This document shows, piece after piece, positions 7,868 through 15,745 of a stretch of 64,000 nt of DNA. Made by a program: the position numbers and the translations under genes. Below the pieces are notes generated by a model. The model saw only the letters and a program-made list of their open reading frames with translations. It did no database searches and had not been told where the DNA came from. Positions within the stretch are counted from its first letter, which is position 1. Each line of letters starts with the position of its first letter. Source of the stretch: Nevskia soli DSM 19509 (GTDB lineage: Bacteria; Pseudomonadota; Gammaproteobacteria; Nevskiales; Nevskiaceae); contig NZ_KL543999.1 in assembly GCF_000711955.1 (NCBI RefSeq), positions 62,001 through 126,000 of the forward strand. Direction: 5' to 3'.

Positions 7868-9034
7868 ATGGCACGCACCTTCCGTGAAGCAGCCATCGCC
7901 GGCATCGGCGCCACCGAATTCTCCAAGGCCTCCGGCCGTAGCGAACTGCAACTTGCCGCCGAGTGCTCCAAGGCGGCGCTGGACGACGCCGGCATCCATC
8001 CGTCCGAAGTCGACGGCATGATCACCTTCACCATCGACAACAGCGACGAGATCGGCCTGTGCCGCTGCCTCGGCGTGAAAGACCTGGCCTATACCGCGCG
8101 CATTCCGGGGGGCGGCGCCGCCGCGGTGGCGACCATCTACCAGGCCATGGCCCTGGTCAACGCCGGCCTGTGCAACACCGTGCTGGTGTGGCGCGCGATG
8201 AACGAGCGCTCGCAGTACCGCTTCGGCCAGCCGCATACGCAGAACCTCGGCCCGCAGGCCGGCAACGGCACCGGCTCGCTGCTCTGGTGCATGCCCTTCG
8301 GCGCGCAGACCCCGGCCACCTGGGAGTCCCTGGCGGCGCAGCGCTACATGCAGCAGTACGGCGTCACCAACGAAGACCTCGGCCGCGTCGCCGTGGCGCA
8401 ACGCAAGTACGCCGCCACCAATCCCGCTGCCTGGTTCTACGGCAAGCCGATCACGCTGGAGGAGCACCAGAGCTCGAAGTGGATCGTCGAGCCGATCCTG
8501 CGCCTGCTCGACTGCTGCCAGGAGAGCGACGGCGGCGTCGCCATCGTCATCACCAGCCTGGAGCGCGCCAAGGATCTGAGGCAGAAGCCGGTGAAGATCG
8601 TCGGCGCCTGCCAATCGATTCCCTACAACGTGGAAGTGATTTCCAATTACTACCACGCCGACCTGTCGATGATGCCGGAAGCCGAGGGCACCGCGAAGCG
8701 CCTCTACGCCCAGACCGGCATGAAGCCGACCGACATGCAGGCGGCGATGATCTACGACGCCTTCACCCCGCAGGTGCTGAAGCAGATGGAAGGCTTCGGC
8801 TTCTGCAAGCGCGGCGAGGCCAAGGATTTCATCAAGAGCGGCGGGATCGACATCGACGGCATCCTGCCGGTCAACACGCACGGCGGCCTCATCGGCGAAG
8901 CCTACATCCACGGCATGAACAGCATCGCCGAGGGCGTACGCCAGGTGCGCGGCACCGCCGTCAATCAGGTGAAGAACGTCGAGCACGTGCTGGTGTCCTC
9001 CGGCATGGCCGGCGCCATCTTCGAGAAGGTTTGA
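7868..9034 (+). CDS. Thiolase-fold protein lacking the nucleophilic Cys, probable DUF35-dependent aldolase or lyase
   Basis: A 388-residue SCP2-type thiolase fold (lipid-transfer-protein/acetyl-CoA acetyltransferase-like group). True thiolases carry an acyl-accepting Cys in a NNxCASG-like motif near residue 85; here the equivalent region reads TARIPGGGAAAV (residues 76-87) and has no Cys. The second catalytic Cys near the C-terminus is also absent (VLVSSGMAGAIFEKV). The NxHGG loop (Asn336-Gly340) and a following His (His348) are kept. Loss of the nucleophile with a DUF35 partner is the mark of Ltp2-type retro-aldolases, which split beta-hydroxyacyl-CoAs into a ketone or aldehyde plus a shorter acyl-CoA. 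The fold is certain; the aldolase role is inferred. Confidence 0.88.
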   Translation: MARTFREAAIAGIGATEFSKASGRSELQLAAECSKAALDDAGIHPSEVDGMITFTIDNSDEIGLCRCLGVKDLAYTARIPGGGAAAVATIYQAMALVNAGLCNTVLVWRAMNERSQYRFGQPHTQNLGPQAGNGTGSLLWCMPFGAQTPATWESLAAQRYMQQYGVTNEDLGRVAVAQRKYAATNPAAWFYGKPITLEEHQSSKWIVEPILRLLDCCQESDGGVAIVITSLERAKDLRQKPVKIVGACQSIPYNVEVISNYYHADLSMMPEAEGTAKRLYAQTGMKPTDMQAAMIYDAFTPQVLKQMEGFGFCKRGEAKDFIKSGGIDIDGILPVNTHGGLIGEAYIHGMNSIAEGVRQVRGTAVNQVKNVEHVLVSSGMAGAIFEKV

Positions 9035-9074
9035 GGCTTGCTCCTGATCCGGCCCCAACCGTTCGTGTCGAGTA

Positions 9075-9091
9075 GCGCCGCGCAGCGGCGC
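9075..9091. repeat. Intergenic hairpin
   Basis: GCGCCGC at 9075-9081 pairs perfectly with GCGGCGC at 9085-9091 around GCA, in the 85-base gap between the thiolase-like and hydrolase genes. There is no T-tract. It could attenuate or stabilise the polycistronic message. Confidence 0.55.
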
Positions 9092-9119
9092 GTATCGAGA
9101 CGGTGCGCAAGGTGACGGC

Positions 9120-10109
9120 GTGAGCGATCAAGCCATCACCCTGCGCCTGGATTCCGGCATCTCGCTGCCCGGCGTCGGCACACTGCGCGTCGCGGTGGAA
9201 GTGCGCGCGCCGGACCGTGCCAGCCTCGGCGCGGCACCGGTGGCGCTGGTCTGTCTCCCTGGCGGCGGCATGAACCGGCGCTTCTTCGACCTGATGCCCG
9301 GCGGCGATGCGGCGGACGATGCGAGCTTCAGTTTCGCCCGCCAGATGGTGCAGCGCGGCTTCATCGTCGTCTCCATCGATCACCTCGGCGTGGGCGAGAG
9401 CGATCGGCCGGAGGACGGTTACCTGCTGACGCCGGAGGTCCTGGTCGACGCCAACCAGCATGCGCTGGAGCAGGTGCTGGCCGGCCTGCGGGCCGGTACC
9501 CTGCTCGCCGGCCTGCCGCCCTTGCCGGGGCTGCTCAGCATCGGCGTCGGCCATTCCATGGGCGCCATGCTGACCCTGCTGCAGCAGGCGGCCCACCGTC
9601 CGCACGCGGGCCTGGCGCTGCTGGGCTTCAGCACGCGCGGCATGCCCGAATACCTGATTCCCGAAGCCAAGGCGCTATCCGCCGACACGCAGCCGCGAGG
9701 TACCGAATTGGTGCGCCTGGCCAAGGCCACCTTCGTGGTGCCGTACCCGGAAGTGAAGCCCTCGCCGCAGTCGAACAGCCTGTTCGCCGGAGCAGCGGCC
9801 GAGGCGCGCGGGGTCGAGGCGATCAAGGCGGCGCGCGACAAGATGCTGCCGGTGACCGCTTTCATGTCGATGCTGCCGGGCAACGTGGCGCCGGAAGCGG
9901 CGCAGATCGAGGTACCCCTGTTCCTGGCCCTGGGCGAGCGCGATATCGCCGGGGCCCCGCACAAGGTTCCGGCGGCGTTCACCAACAGCCGCGACCTCAG
10001 CTTGCACATCCTGCCGGAAACGGGACACAGTCACTTCCTGTTCCCGGCTCGCGCCGGCTTGTTCAAACGCCTCGGCGTCTGGGCGCGGCAGGTGGCGGAA
10101 GGTTTATAA
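9120..10109 (+). CDS. Alpha/beta hydrolase in the catabolic block
   Basis: A 329-residue alpha/beta hydrolase. The nucleophile elbow is GVGHSMGAM with Ser146, the acid is likely the Asp in LALGERDIAG, and the base is the His in LPETGHSHFL. The oxyanion region is CLPGGGMNRRFF. The start is a GTG at 9120 with AAGGTGA just upstream; the track of homology to the fold begins within the first 25 residues. No signal peptide is visible, so it acts in the cytoplasm. It probably opens an ester, lactone or thioester intermediate of the same pathway. The substrate is not predictable from sequence. Confidence 0.85.
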   Translation: MSDQAITLRLDSGISLPGVGTLRVAVEVRAPDRASLGAAPVALVCLPGGGMNRRFFDLMPGGDAADDASFSFARQMVQRGFIVVSIDHLGVGESDRPEDGYLLTPEVLVDANQHALEQVLAGLRAGTLLAGLPPLPGLLSIGVGHSMGAMLTLLQQAAHRPHAGLALLGFSTRGMPEYLIPEAKALSADTQPRGTELVRLAKATFVVPYPEVKPSPQSNSLFAGAAAEARGVEAIKAARDKMLPVTAFMSMLPGNVAPEAAQIEVPLFLALGERDIAGAPHKVPAAFTNSRDLSLHILPETGHSHFLFPARAGLFKRLGVWARQVAEGL

Positions 10110-10148
10110 GATACGGTTCATGATATTCACCGAGTTTGGAGACTGGAG

Positions 10149-10463
10149 ATGGCAGTAGCACTGAAAGCCGGCGCGAAGCTGAAGAGCGCGGTTTGCGACA
10201 CACAGCTGATGGTGGTGAAAGCACCGGCGGGTGAGTACGACATCCGCTGCGGCGGCGTCGACATGCTGGCCGGCACGGCCACCGCCCCGGAAGGCGCCCA
10301 GCTCGACCCGGCGCAGGCCGGTGGCACGCTGATCGGCAAGCGTTACGTCGATGCGGAAGAGAAAGTCGAACTGCTCTGCACCAAGGGCGGCAAGGGTTCG
10401 GTCGTGCTGAATGGCGTGGCCATGGAAATCAAGCAGGCCAAACAGCTGCCGTCGTCGGATTGA
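10149..10463 (+). CDS. Conserved-looking 104-residue protein of unknown function
   Basis: I do not recognise this protein. It is soluble, without signal or membrane segment, and rich in beta-prone stretches (TQLMVVKAPAGEYDIRCGGV; KVELLCTKGGKGSVVLNGV). It has three Cys, one in DIRCGG and one in ELLCTKGG. The pattern C-GG ... L-CTKGGKG resembles a small beta-barrel or metal-binding domain. It is placed 39 bases after the hydrolase and 16 bases before the acyl-CoA synthetase, with GGAG upstream, so it is co-transcribed with the catabolic genes. A role as an accessory or carrier subunit is possible, but nothing proves it. Confidence 0.8.
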   Translation: MAVALKAGAKLKSAVCDTQLMVVKAPAGEYDIRCGGVDMLAGTATAPEGAQLDPAQAGGTLIGKRYVDAEEKVELLCTKGGKGSVVLNGVAMEIKQAKQLPSSD

Positions 10464-10479
10464 GGCTCCTGATCACCTT

Positions 10480-12000
10480 ATGAATATCGCGACCATCCTC
10501 GACATGGCCGCCGAGGCGTTCGGCGATCGCATCGCCGTGGTTTCCGGCGCCACCCGCATGAGCTACGCCGAGTTGCGCGCGGCGGCACAGCGCGCCGCCG
10601 GCGCCATCCGCGCCAGCAAGGCCGCCTATGTGGCCCTGCTCGACGTGAATACCCCGGCCGCGCCGGTGGCGATCTTCGCCGCCGCCTACGCCGGCGTGCC
10701 CTATGTGCCGCTCAACTACCGCCTGACCAAGGCCGAGATCAACGAGCTGGTCGAGCGCGTCGCGCCTGCTTACCTCATCACCAGCGGCGACTATCGCGCG
10801 CTGCTGCAGCCGCGTGCCGATGTGCAGGTGGTCGACCGCGCCGAGTTCCTCAACCTGCCGGATTCGCTCGCCGAAGGTCTGCCCGAGCCGGGCGACGATC
10901 CGCGCGCGGTGGCGGTGCAGCTGTTCACCAGCGGCACCACCGGCAAACCCAAGGCGGCGATCCTGCGCCATGAGAACCTGATGTCCTACATCGTCGGCAC
11001 GGTGGAGTTCGCCGCGGCCGAAGAGGACGACGCCATCGTCGTCACCGTGCCGCCGTACCACATCGCCGGCATTTCCTCGGCGCTCAGCTCCACCTACGCC
11101 TGCCGCCGCATGGTGCAGCTCGACGGCTTCGACGCGCGTACCTGGCTCGAAGCCTGCCGCAGCGAGAACGTCAGCAATGCCTTCCTGGTGCCGACCATGC
11201 TCAGCCGCATCGTCGATCACCTGAGCGAGGAGGGGAAGGGCGCCAACCTGCCGGCCCTGCGTTCCATCGCCTATGGCGGCGGCAAGATGCCGCTGAGCGC
11301 GATCCAGCGCGCCATGAACCTGTTCCCGCAGGTCGATTTCACCAATGCCTATGGTCTCACCGAGACCAGCTCCACCGTCGCCGTGCTCGGCCCGGATGAT
11401 CATCGCGCCGCGGCAGCCAGCGAAGACCCGCTGGTGCGCAAGCGCCTGTCCTCGGTCGGCCGCCCGACCGGCGCCGTGGAAATCGTCATCCGCGACGAAG
11501 ACGGCAAGCCGCTCGGTGCCAACCAGCCTGGGCTGGTGTTCGTGCGCGGCGGCCAGGTGTCCGGCGAGTACCTGTCCCTGGGCAGCGCGCTCGATGCCGA
11601 CGGCTGGTTCTCCACCCGCGATCGCGGCTATCTCGATGATGAAGGTTTCCTGTTCCTCGAAGGCCGCGCCGACGATGTCATCGTCCGCGGCGGCGAGAAC
11701 ATCTCTCCCGGAGAGATCGAAGACGTGCTGCTGAGCCACCCGGCCGTCGCCGACGCGGCGGTGGTGGCGGTGCCGGACGAGCAATGGGGCGAGGGCGTCG
11801 GCGCCGCGGTGGTGCTGAAGGAAAACGCCAGGGCCAGCGTCGCCGAACTGCAGGAGCTGGTGAAGCAGCGCCTGCGTTCCTCCCGCGTGCCGCAGGCCAT
11901 CGTCTTCCGCGACGCGCTGCCCTATAACGAGCTGGGCAAGGTGCTGCGCCGGGTCATCCGCCAGGAATTCGCCGAAGCCAAGCCCGCCGTATCGGCTTGA
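10480..12000 (+). CDS. Acyl-CoA synthetase (AMP-forming)
   Basis: A 506-residue ANL-superfamily ligase that activates a carboxylic acid to acyl-AMP and then acyl-CoA. Core motifs are in order: A3 P-loop LFTSGTTGKPKAAI, A5 NAYGLTETSS, A7/A8 STRDRGYLDDEGF...GRADDVIVRGGENISPGEIED, and the A10 lysine in YNELGKVLRR. The ATG at 10480 is preferred over the longer frame that starts inside the previous gene. It follows the orphan small gene by 16 bases, and its stop overlaps the alternative TTG of the next frame. In this block it most likely performs the entry activation. The acid it uses is unknown. Confidence 0.92.
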   Translation: MNIATILDMAAEAFGDRIAVVSGATRMSYAELRAAAQRAAGAIRASKAAYVALLDVNTPAAPVAIFAAAYAGVPYVPLNYRLTKAEINELVERVAPAYLITSGDYRALLQPRADVQVVDRAEFLNLPDSLAEGLPEPGDDPRAVAVQLFTSGTTGKPKAAILRHENLMSYIVGTVEFAAAEEDDAIVVTVPPYHIAGISSALSSTYACRRMVQLDGFDARTWLEACRSENVSNAFLVPTMLSRIVDHLSEEGKGANLPALRSIAYGGGKMPLSAIQRAMNLFPQVDFTNAYGLTETSSTVAVLGPDDHRAAAASEDPLVRKRLSSVGRPTGAVEIVIRDEDGKPLGANQPGLVFVRGGQVSGEYLSLGSALDADGWFSTRDRGYLDDEGFLFLEGRADDVIVRGGENISPGEIEDVLLSHPAVADAAVVAVPDEQWGEGVGAAVVLKENARASVAELQELVKQRLRSSRVPQAIVFRDALPYNELGKVLRRVIRQEFAEAKPAVSA

Positions 12001-12038
12001 GCGGTGACGGGGGGGGTGGCGGAGGACTAAGCTTCCGC

Positions 12039-13403
12039 ATGCCCGCCGATGCCCAAGATTCATCCGAGAGTACCGCCGCCGCCTACGCGGCACGGTTGCT
12101 GCGCTCGCTGGGCTTGATTCCGTCACCGACGCTCTATGCTCCGCGCGAGCATCCCGCCATGGCCTGGGCTGCCTCCGGCCTGATGGAACTGACCGGCCTG
12201 AGCGACGGTCCCCCGCAGATGTGCCCGGTTCCGCTCGCTGCCTGCGCCGACGGCGCGCTGGCCGCCCTGGCCAGCCTTGCGCCCGAAGGAAGCTTCGATG
12301 GCCTGAGCGGTGCCCGCCTGCTGGGCGAACGCGCCGCCATCATGGACCTGCACCGCGCCGGCGCGGTGTCGCCGGGCGGCGCCTGCCGCCTGTACCGGGC
12401 GGGGGATGGCTGGATCGCATTGAACCTGGCGCGCGACGAGGACCGTCAAGTGCTGCCCGCGTGGTTGCAGCTGGAAGACGCCCTCGCACCTGATGCCTTG
12501 CCACAAATGATCGCGGCACGCCGTTCGCACGAGCTGGTGGAGCAAGGGCGCCTGCTGGGCCTGGCAGTAGCTGCTGACGATGCTCCTGGCCCGAAACCCA
12601 AAGGCTGGTTTGCGCTGGGCGTGGAAGGCAAGCCACGGCAATCCAGCAAGCGCCGCGCCCTGCGCGTGGTCGATCTGTCATCCCTGTGGGCCGGCCCTCT
12701 ATGCAGCCATCTGTTGCAAAGGCTCGGCGCCGAGGTGATCAAGGTGGAAAGTCCGGCGCGGCCGGATGGTGCGCGGGCAGGGCACCCGGGATTTTTCGAC
12801 CTGCTCAACGCTGGCAAGAAATGCGTAGCCGTCGATCCGCGCGATGAGTCCGGCCGAAGACAGCTGCGCGCCCTGATCGCCGGCGCCGACATCGTCATCG
12901 AAGGCTCGCGCCCGCGCGGCCTGCGCCAGCTCGGCATCGATGCCGAAGTCCTGGTACGCGATACGCCGGGGTTGACCTGGATCGCCATCAGCGGCCATGG
13001 CCGCGGCGAGCCGCAGGAGAACTGGGTGGCGTACGGCGACGATGCCGGCGTGGCGGCTGGCCTGTCCCATCTCATGTATCGAGCGACCGGGCACCACCTG
13101 ATCTGCGGTGATGCCATCGCCGATCCGCTTGCCGGTCTGCATGCCGCGCTGGCGGCCTGGGTCAGTCACATCAACGGCGGTGGTCGGCTGCTGTCCCTGG
13201 CGTTGAGCGGGGTGGTGGCGCATTGCATCGCCTTCGATCTGCCTGGATCGGAGGGCGCCTTGCGCGAGCGGCAACAGCAGTGGACGGCGCTGGCGCATGA
13301 AAGCGGTGTGAGCAAACCGCGAACGCGACCTCCATCAGGCCACGCATCCGCGCTGGGTGCGGATACTTCCGCAGTACTGGCCGGGCTGGGCATCGCATGC
13401 TGA
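12039..13403 (+). CDS. CaiB/BaiF CoA-transferase with shuffled subdomain order
   Basis: A 454-residue family III CoA-transferase relative with an odd layout. Residues about 35-200 look like the middle and small C-terminal subdomain of a CaiB protein (WAASGLMELTG, then GACRLYRAGDGWIALN). Only after residue 205 comes the Rossmann opening (RVVDLSSLWAGPLCSHLL, LGAEVIKVES), then ISGHGR, the loop ICGDAIADPLAG with the candidate catalytic Asp358, and the usual CaiB terminal motif PRTRPPSGHASALG. The normal order is the reverse. GGAGGA at 12021-12026 supports the ATG at 12039, though spacing is long; a TTG at 11997 overlapping the previous stop is the alternative. It overlaps the next gene by 7 bases. 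Confidence 0.82.
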   Translation: MPADAQDSSESTAAAYAARLLRSLGLIPSPTLYAPREHPAMAWAASGLMELTGLSDGPPQMCPVPLAACADGALAALASLAPEGSFDGLSGARLLGERAAIMDLHRAGAVSPGGACRLYRAGDGWIALNLARDEDRQVLPAWLQLEDALAPDALPQMIAARRSHELVEQGRLLGLAVAADDAPGPKPKGWFALGVEGKPRQSSKRRALRVVDLSSLWAGPLCSHLLQRLGAEVIKVESPARPDGARAGHPGFFDLLNAGKKCVAVDPRDESGRRQLRALIAGADIVIEGSRPRGLRQLGIDAEVLVRDTPGLTWIAISGHGRGEPQENWVAYGDDAGVAAGLSHLMYRATGHHLICGDAIADPLAGLHAALAAWVSHINGGGRLLSLALSGVVAHCIAFDLPGSEGALRERQQQWTALAHESGVSKPRTRPPSGHASALGADTSAVLAGLGIAC

Positions 13404-14809
13404 TCCGCCGGGCCGAAATCAATTTCAGTGTAGTGGTCGACCTGCGCGTCGCCAATGGACGTGTTGCCGCCATCGCCCCGCAGCTGCTCGCGCAAGACCA
13501 TGAAACGGTGATCGAAGCGAATGGCGCCGCCCTGGTGCCGGGCTTGCGCGATCATCATCTGCACCTGGCCTCCCTGGCCGCCTCGCGCTCCTCGCTGCGT
13601 TGTGGTCCGCCGCAGGTGCATACAGCCGCGCAACTGGCTGCCTTGCTCGGGGCGCAAGGCGAAGGCTGCGGCTGGGTGCGCGGCATCGGCTACCACGAGT
13701 CGGTAGCGGGGGAGATCGACCGCGACTGGATCGACTGCCACCTGTCGAACCGGCCGGTACGCATCCAGCACCGGGGCGGCCGCCTGTGGGTGCTCAACTC
13801 CCTGGCCCTGCAGGTGCTGGGTGTCGACGAGGCCGGTGCCGACCCGCTGGAGCGCATCGGCGGCAGACTCAGCGGCCGCCTGTACGACAATGACCGCTGG
13901 CTGCGGCAACGCCTGGGCCGCGAGCGTCCGAACCTGGCCGGGGTCAGCCTCCACCTGGCCAGCCGAGGCGTGACCGGACTCACCGACGCCAGTCCCAACA
14001 ACGGGCCGGAGGAAGTGCGCTGGCTGCGGCAGGCGCAGCAGCGCGGCGAACTGCTGCAGGAGCTGCTGGTGATGGGCGATGCCAGCCTGGATGATTTCGG
14101 CATGGAGCCGGCGGCATCGGATACTGTCGCATCCTCGCTGCGGATCGGTCCGCGCAAATTCCACCTGCACGAGGCTCATCTGCCGGATTACGAGCAGGTC
14201 TGTGCCGGCATCCGGCAGGCCCGCCAGGCCGCCCGCAATGTCGCCTTCCACTGCGTCACCCGCGCCGAACTGGTGTACACCCTCGGAGCGCTGCGGGAAG
14301 CCGGCGTAAGCGCCGGCGACCGCATCGAGCATGCCTCGGTGACGCCGCCGGAGCTGCTCGAAGAAATCCGCGAACTCGGCCTGACCGTGGTCAGCCAGCC
14401 CGGCTTCGTCGCCGAGCGCGGCGACAGCTACCTCGAAGCGGTGGAAGCCGACGACCAACCCTGGCTGTACCGGCTCAGGGCCTTCGTCGATGCCGGCGTG
14501 CCGCTCGCCGGCAGCAGCGATGCTCCCTTCGCCGAAGCCGAGCCCTGGCAGGCCATGCAGGCGGCCGTGACGCGCCGCTCCGCCGCCGGCCGTTCCGTGG
14601 GTGCCGCCGAGGCCCTCAGTCCCGAACAGGCCCTGGCCCTGTTCACCTCGCCGCTGGACACCCCGGGGCAGGCGCCCGGCCGGGTCGAAGTCGGCGCCGT
14701 CGCCGACCTGTGCCTGCTCGATGCCGGCTGGAAGAGCGTCCGTCTCGACCTGGCCGCGGCACGGCCGCGGTTGACCTTGCGTGGCGGCCAGGTGATCTGG
14801 GCCGGATGA
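13397..14809 (+). CDS. YtcJ-like amidohydrolase (Amidohydro_3)
   Basis: A 470-residue metal-dependent amidohydrolase of the YtcJ/Amidohydro_3 type, with a small N-terminal beta domain and a TIM barrel. Metal motifs seen are LVPGLRDHHLHLA (HxH), AFHCVTRAEL, IEHASV and LAGSSDAPFAEAEPW (the late Asp). The last 60 residues return to the beta domain, ending LTLRGGQVIWAG. It overlaps the CoA-transferase stop by 7 bases, so the two are translationally coupled. It is the second amidohydrolase of the block and belongs to a different subfamily from the one at 3574, so the two are not duplicates. It would hydrolyse an amide, lactam or ring C-N/C-C bond; the substrate is unknown. Confidence 0.88.
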   Translation: MLIRRAEINFSVVVDLRVANGRVAAIAPQLLAQDHETVIEANGAALVPGLRDHHLHLASLAASRSSLRCGPPQVHTAAQLAALLGAQGEGCGWVRGIGYHESVAGEIDRDWIDCHLSNRPVRIQHRGGRLWVLNSLALQVLGVDEAGADPLERIGGRLSGRLYDNDRWLRQRLGRERPNLAGVSLHLASRGVTGLTDASPNNGPEEVRWLRQAQQRGELLQELLVMGDASLDDFGMEPAASDTVASSLRIGPRKFHLHEAHLPDYEQVCAGIRQARQAARNVAFHCVTRAELVYTLGALREAGVSAGDRIEHASVTPPELLEEIRELGLTVVSQPGFVAERGDSYLEAVEADDQPWLYRLRAFVDAGVPLAGSSDAPFAEAEPWQAMQAAVTRRSAAGRSVGAAEALSPEQALALFTSPLDTPGQAPGRVEVGAVADLCLLDAGWKSVRLDLAAARPRLTLRGGQVIWAG

Positions 14810-14904
14810 AGCCTGTTTTGTAATCCTGGCAGAGTAGGCGGGCTCCCCGCTGATTTGCCATGCTGCGCTACCGATAACCAGAACAGAGGCCCAGGAGGAA
14901 GTCC

Positions 14905-15390
14905 ATGCAGCATAAAAGCCAGGTGCGTTACCCGGCGCCGTCGGACGTGGTCATCAGGATGTTCACCGACAAGGCTTTCCACACCGGCAAGCTCGACGCC
15001 ATGGGCCTGAAGAACTACCAGGTGCTCGACCATGCCCTGGTTGGCGCGGACTTCCGCATCAGGATCCAGCGCAAGGTGCCGATGCAGGCGCCGGCCATGG
15101 TGAAGAAGATCGTTCCGGCAGAATCCACCGTGGTCAACGAGGAGCGCTGGAACATCAAGAGCAAGACCGGCCGGGTGGTGGTCGAGCCCCAGGGCATGCC
15201 GCTCGAGATGTCGTGCCTTACCGCACTGAAGGACCAGGGCGGTGAATGTATCGTCAGCTACGACTGGACCATCAAGGCCAAAATCCCCCTGGTCGGCGGC
15301 GCGCTGGAAAAGTTCGTGGTCTCCGACCTGGAGCGGCGCTCCGCCGAGGAAACCGCAATCGCCATTGGCATGCTCAAGGACTATCGCTGA
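14905..15390 (+). CDS. DUF2505 family protein (START/SRPBCC-like)
   Basis: A 161-residue protein matching the DUF2505 pattern, a helix-grip (SRPBCC/START-like) fold that makes a hydrophobic pocket. The opening YPAPSDVVIRMFTDKAFHTGK, the central ERWNIKSKTGRVVVEPQG and the closing long helix LEKFVVSDLERRSAEE fit that family. GGAGG lies nine bases before the ATG. DUF2505 proteins are frequent in actinobacterial and gammaproteobacterial lipid or steroid clusters and are thought to bind lipid-like ligands; none has a settled function. Here it could carry or sequester a hydrophobic intermediate. A possible terminator hairpin follows at 15400. Confidence 0.85.
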   Translation: MQHKSQVRYPAPSDVVIRMFTDKAFHTGKLDAMGLKNYQVLDHALVGADFRIRIQRKVPMQAPAMVKKIVPAESTVVNEERWNIKSKTGRVVVEPQGMPLEMSCLTALKDQGGECIVSYDWTIKAKIPLVGGALEKFVVSDLERRSAEETAIAIGMLKDYR

Positions 15391-15745
15391 AAAAGCGCGA
15401 AACAGGGGTCTTGCGCGGCCCGGAAAGCCCTGTTTTCCGTACTCCCCGGTGAAATCGCCAAAAACCCTAATCGGTTTGGATGAGGCGCCTGCCGGGGCTC
15501 ACGCTACCATTCCCACAGCGGTAAAAAGCGGATGCCGACCAGCGGCCTTGAAGGGGGCTTTCCCCAGACGGTCGTGATTGCTCAGGTAGCCGGTGTAGTT
15601 CCCCTCGCGCCGTGCAAATGCACGAGAAAAGGATCGGCGCGGCGGGATGCGAAGACAGCAGCAAGGATCGCGCAGGCGTCTCCGCCATCGGCAGATCGGA
15701 ACCCAATGCACGCCACCAGTGCCCGGTGCTTTTGAGGAAATCGTA
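15391..15745. other. Intergenic region inside the catabolic block
   Basis: About 355 bases without a credible gene. It holds a candidate terminator (15400-15437) and a small palindrome, CGTGCA-AA-TGCACG at 15611-15624, which could be an operator for the downstream DUF1329/ALDH pair. The downstream pair may therefore form its own transcription unit. Confidence 0.5.
15400..15437 (+). terminator. Candidate rho-independent terminator
   Basis: AAACAGGG at 15400-15407 pairs with CCCTGTTT at 15428-15435 and runs into TTCC. The loop is long (20 bases, with further GC pairing possible) and the T-tract is short, so this is only moderately convincing. Confidence 0.4.
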
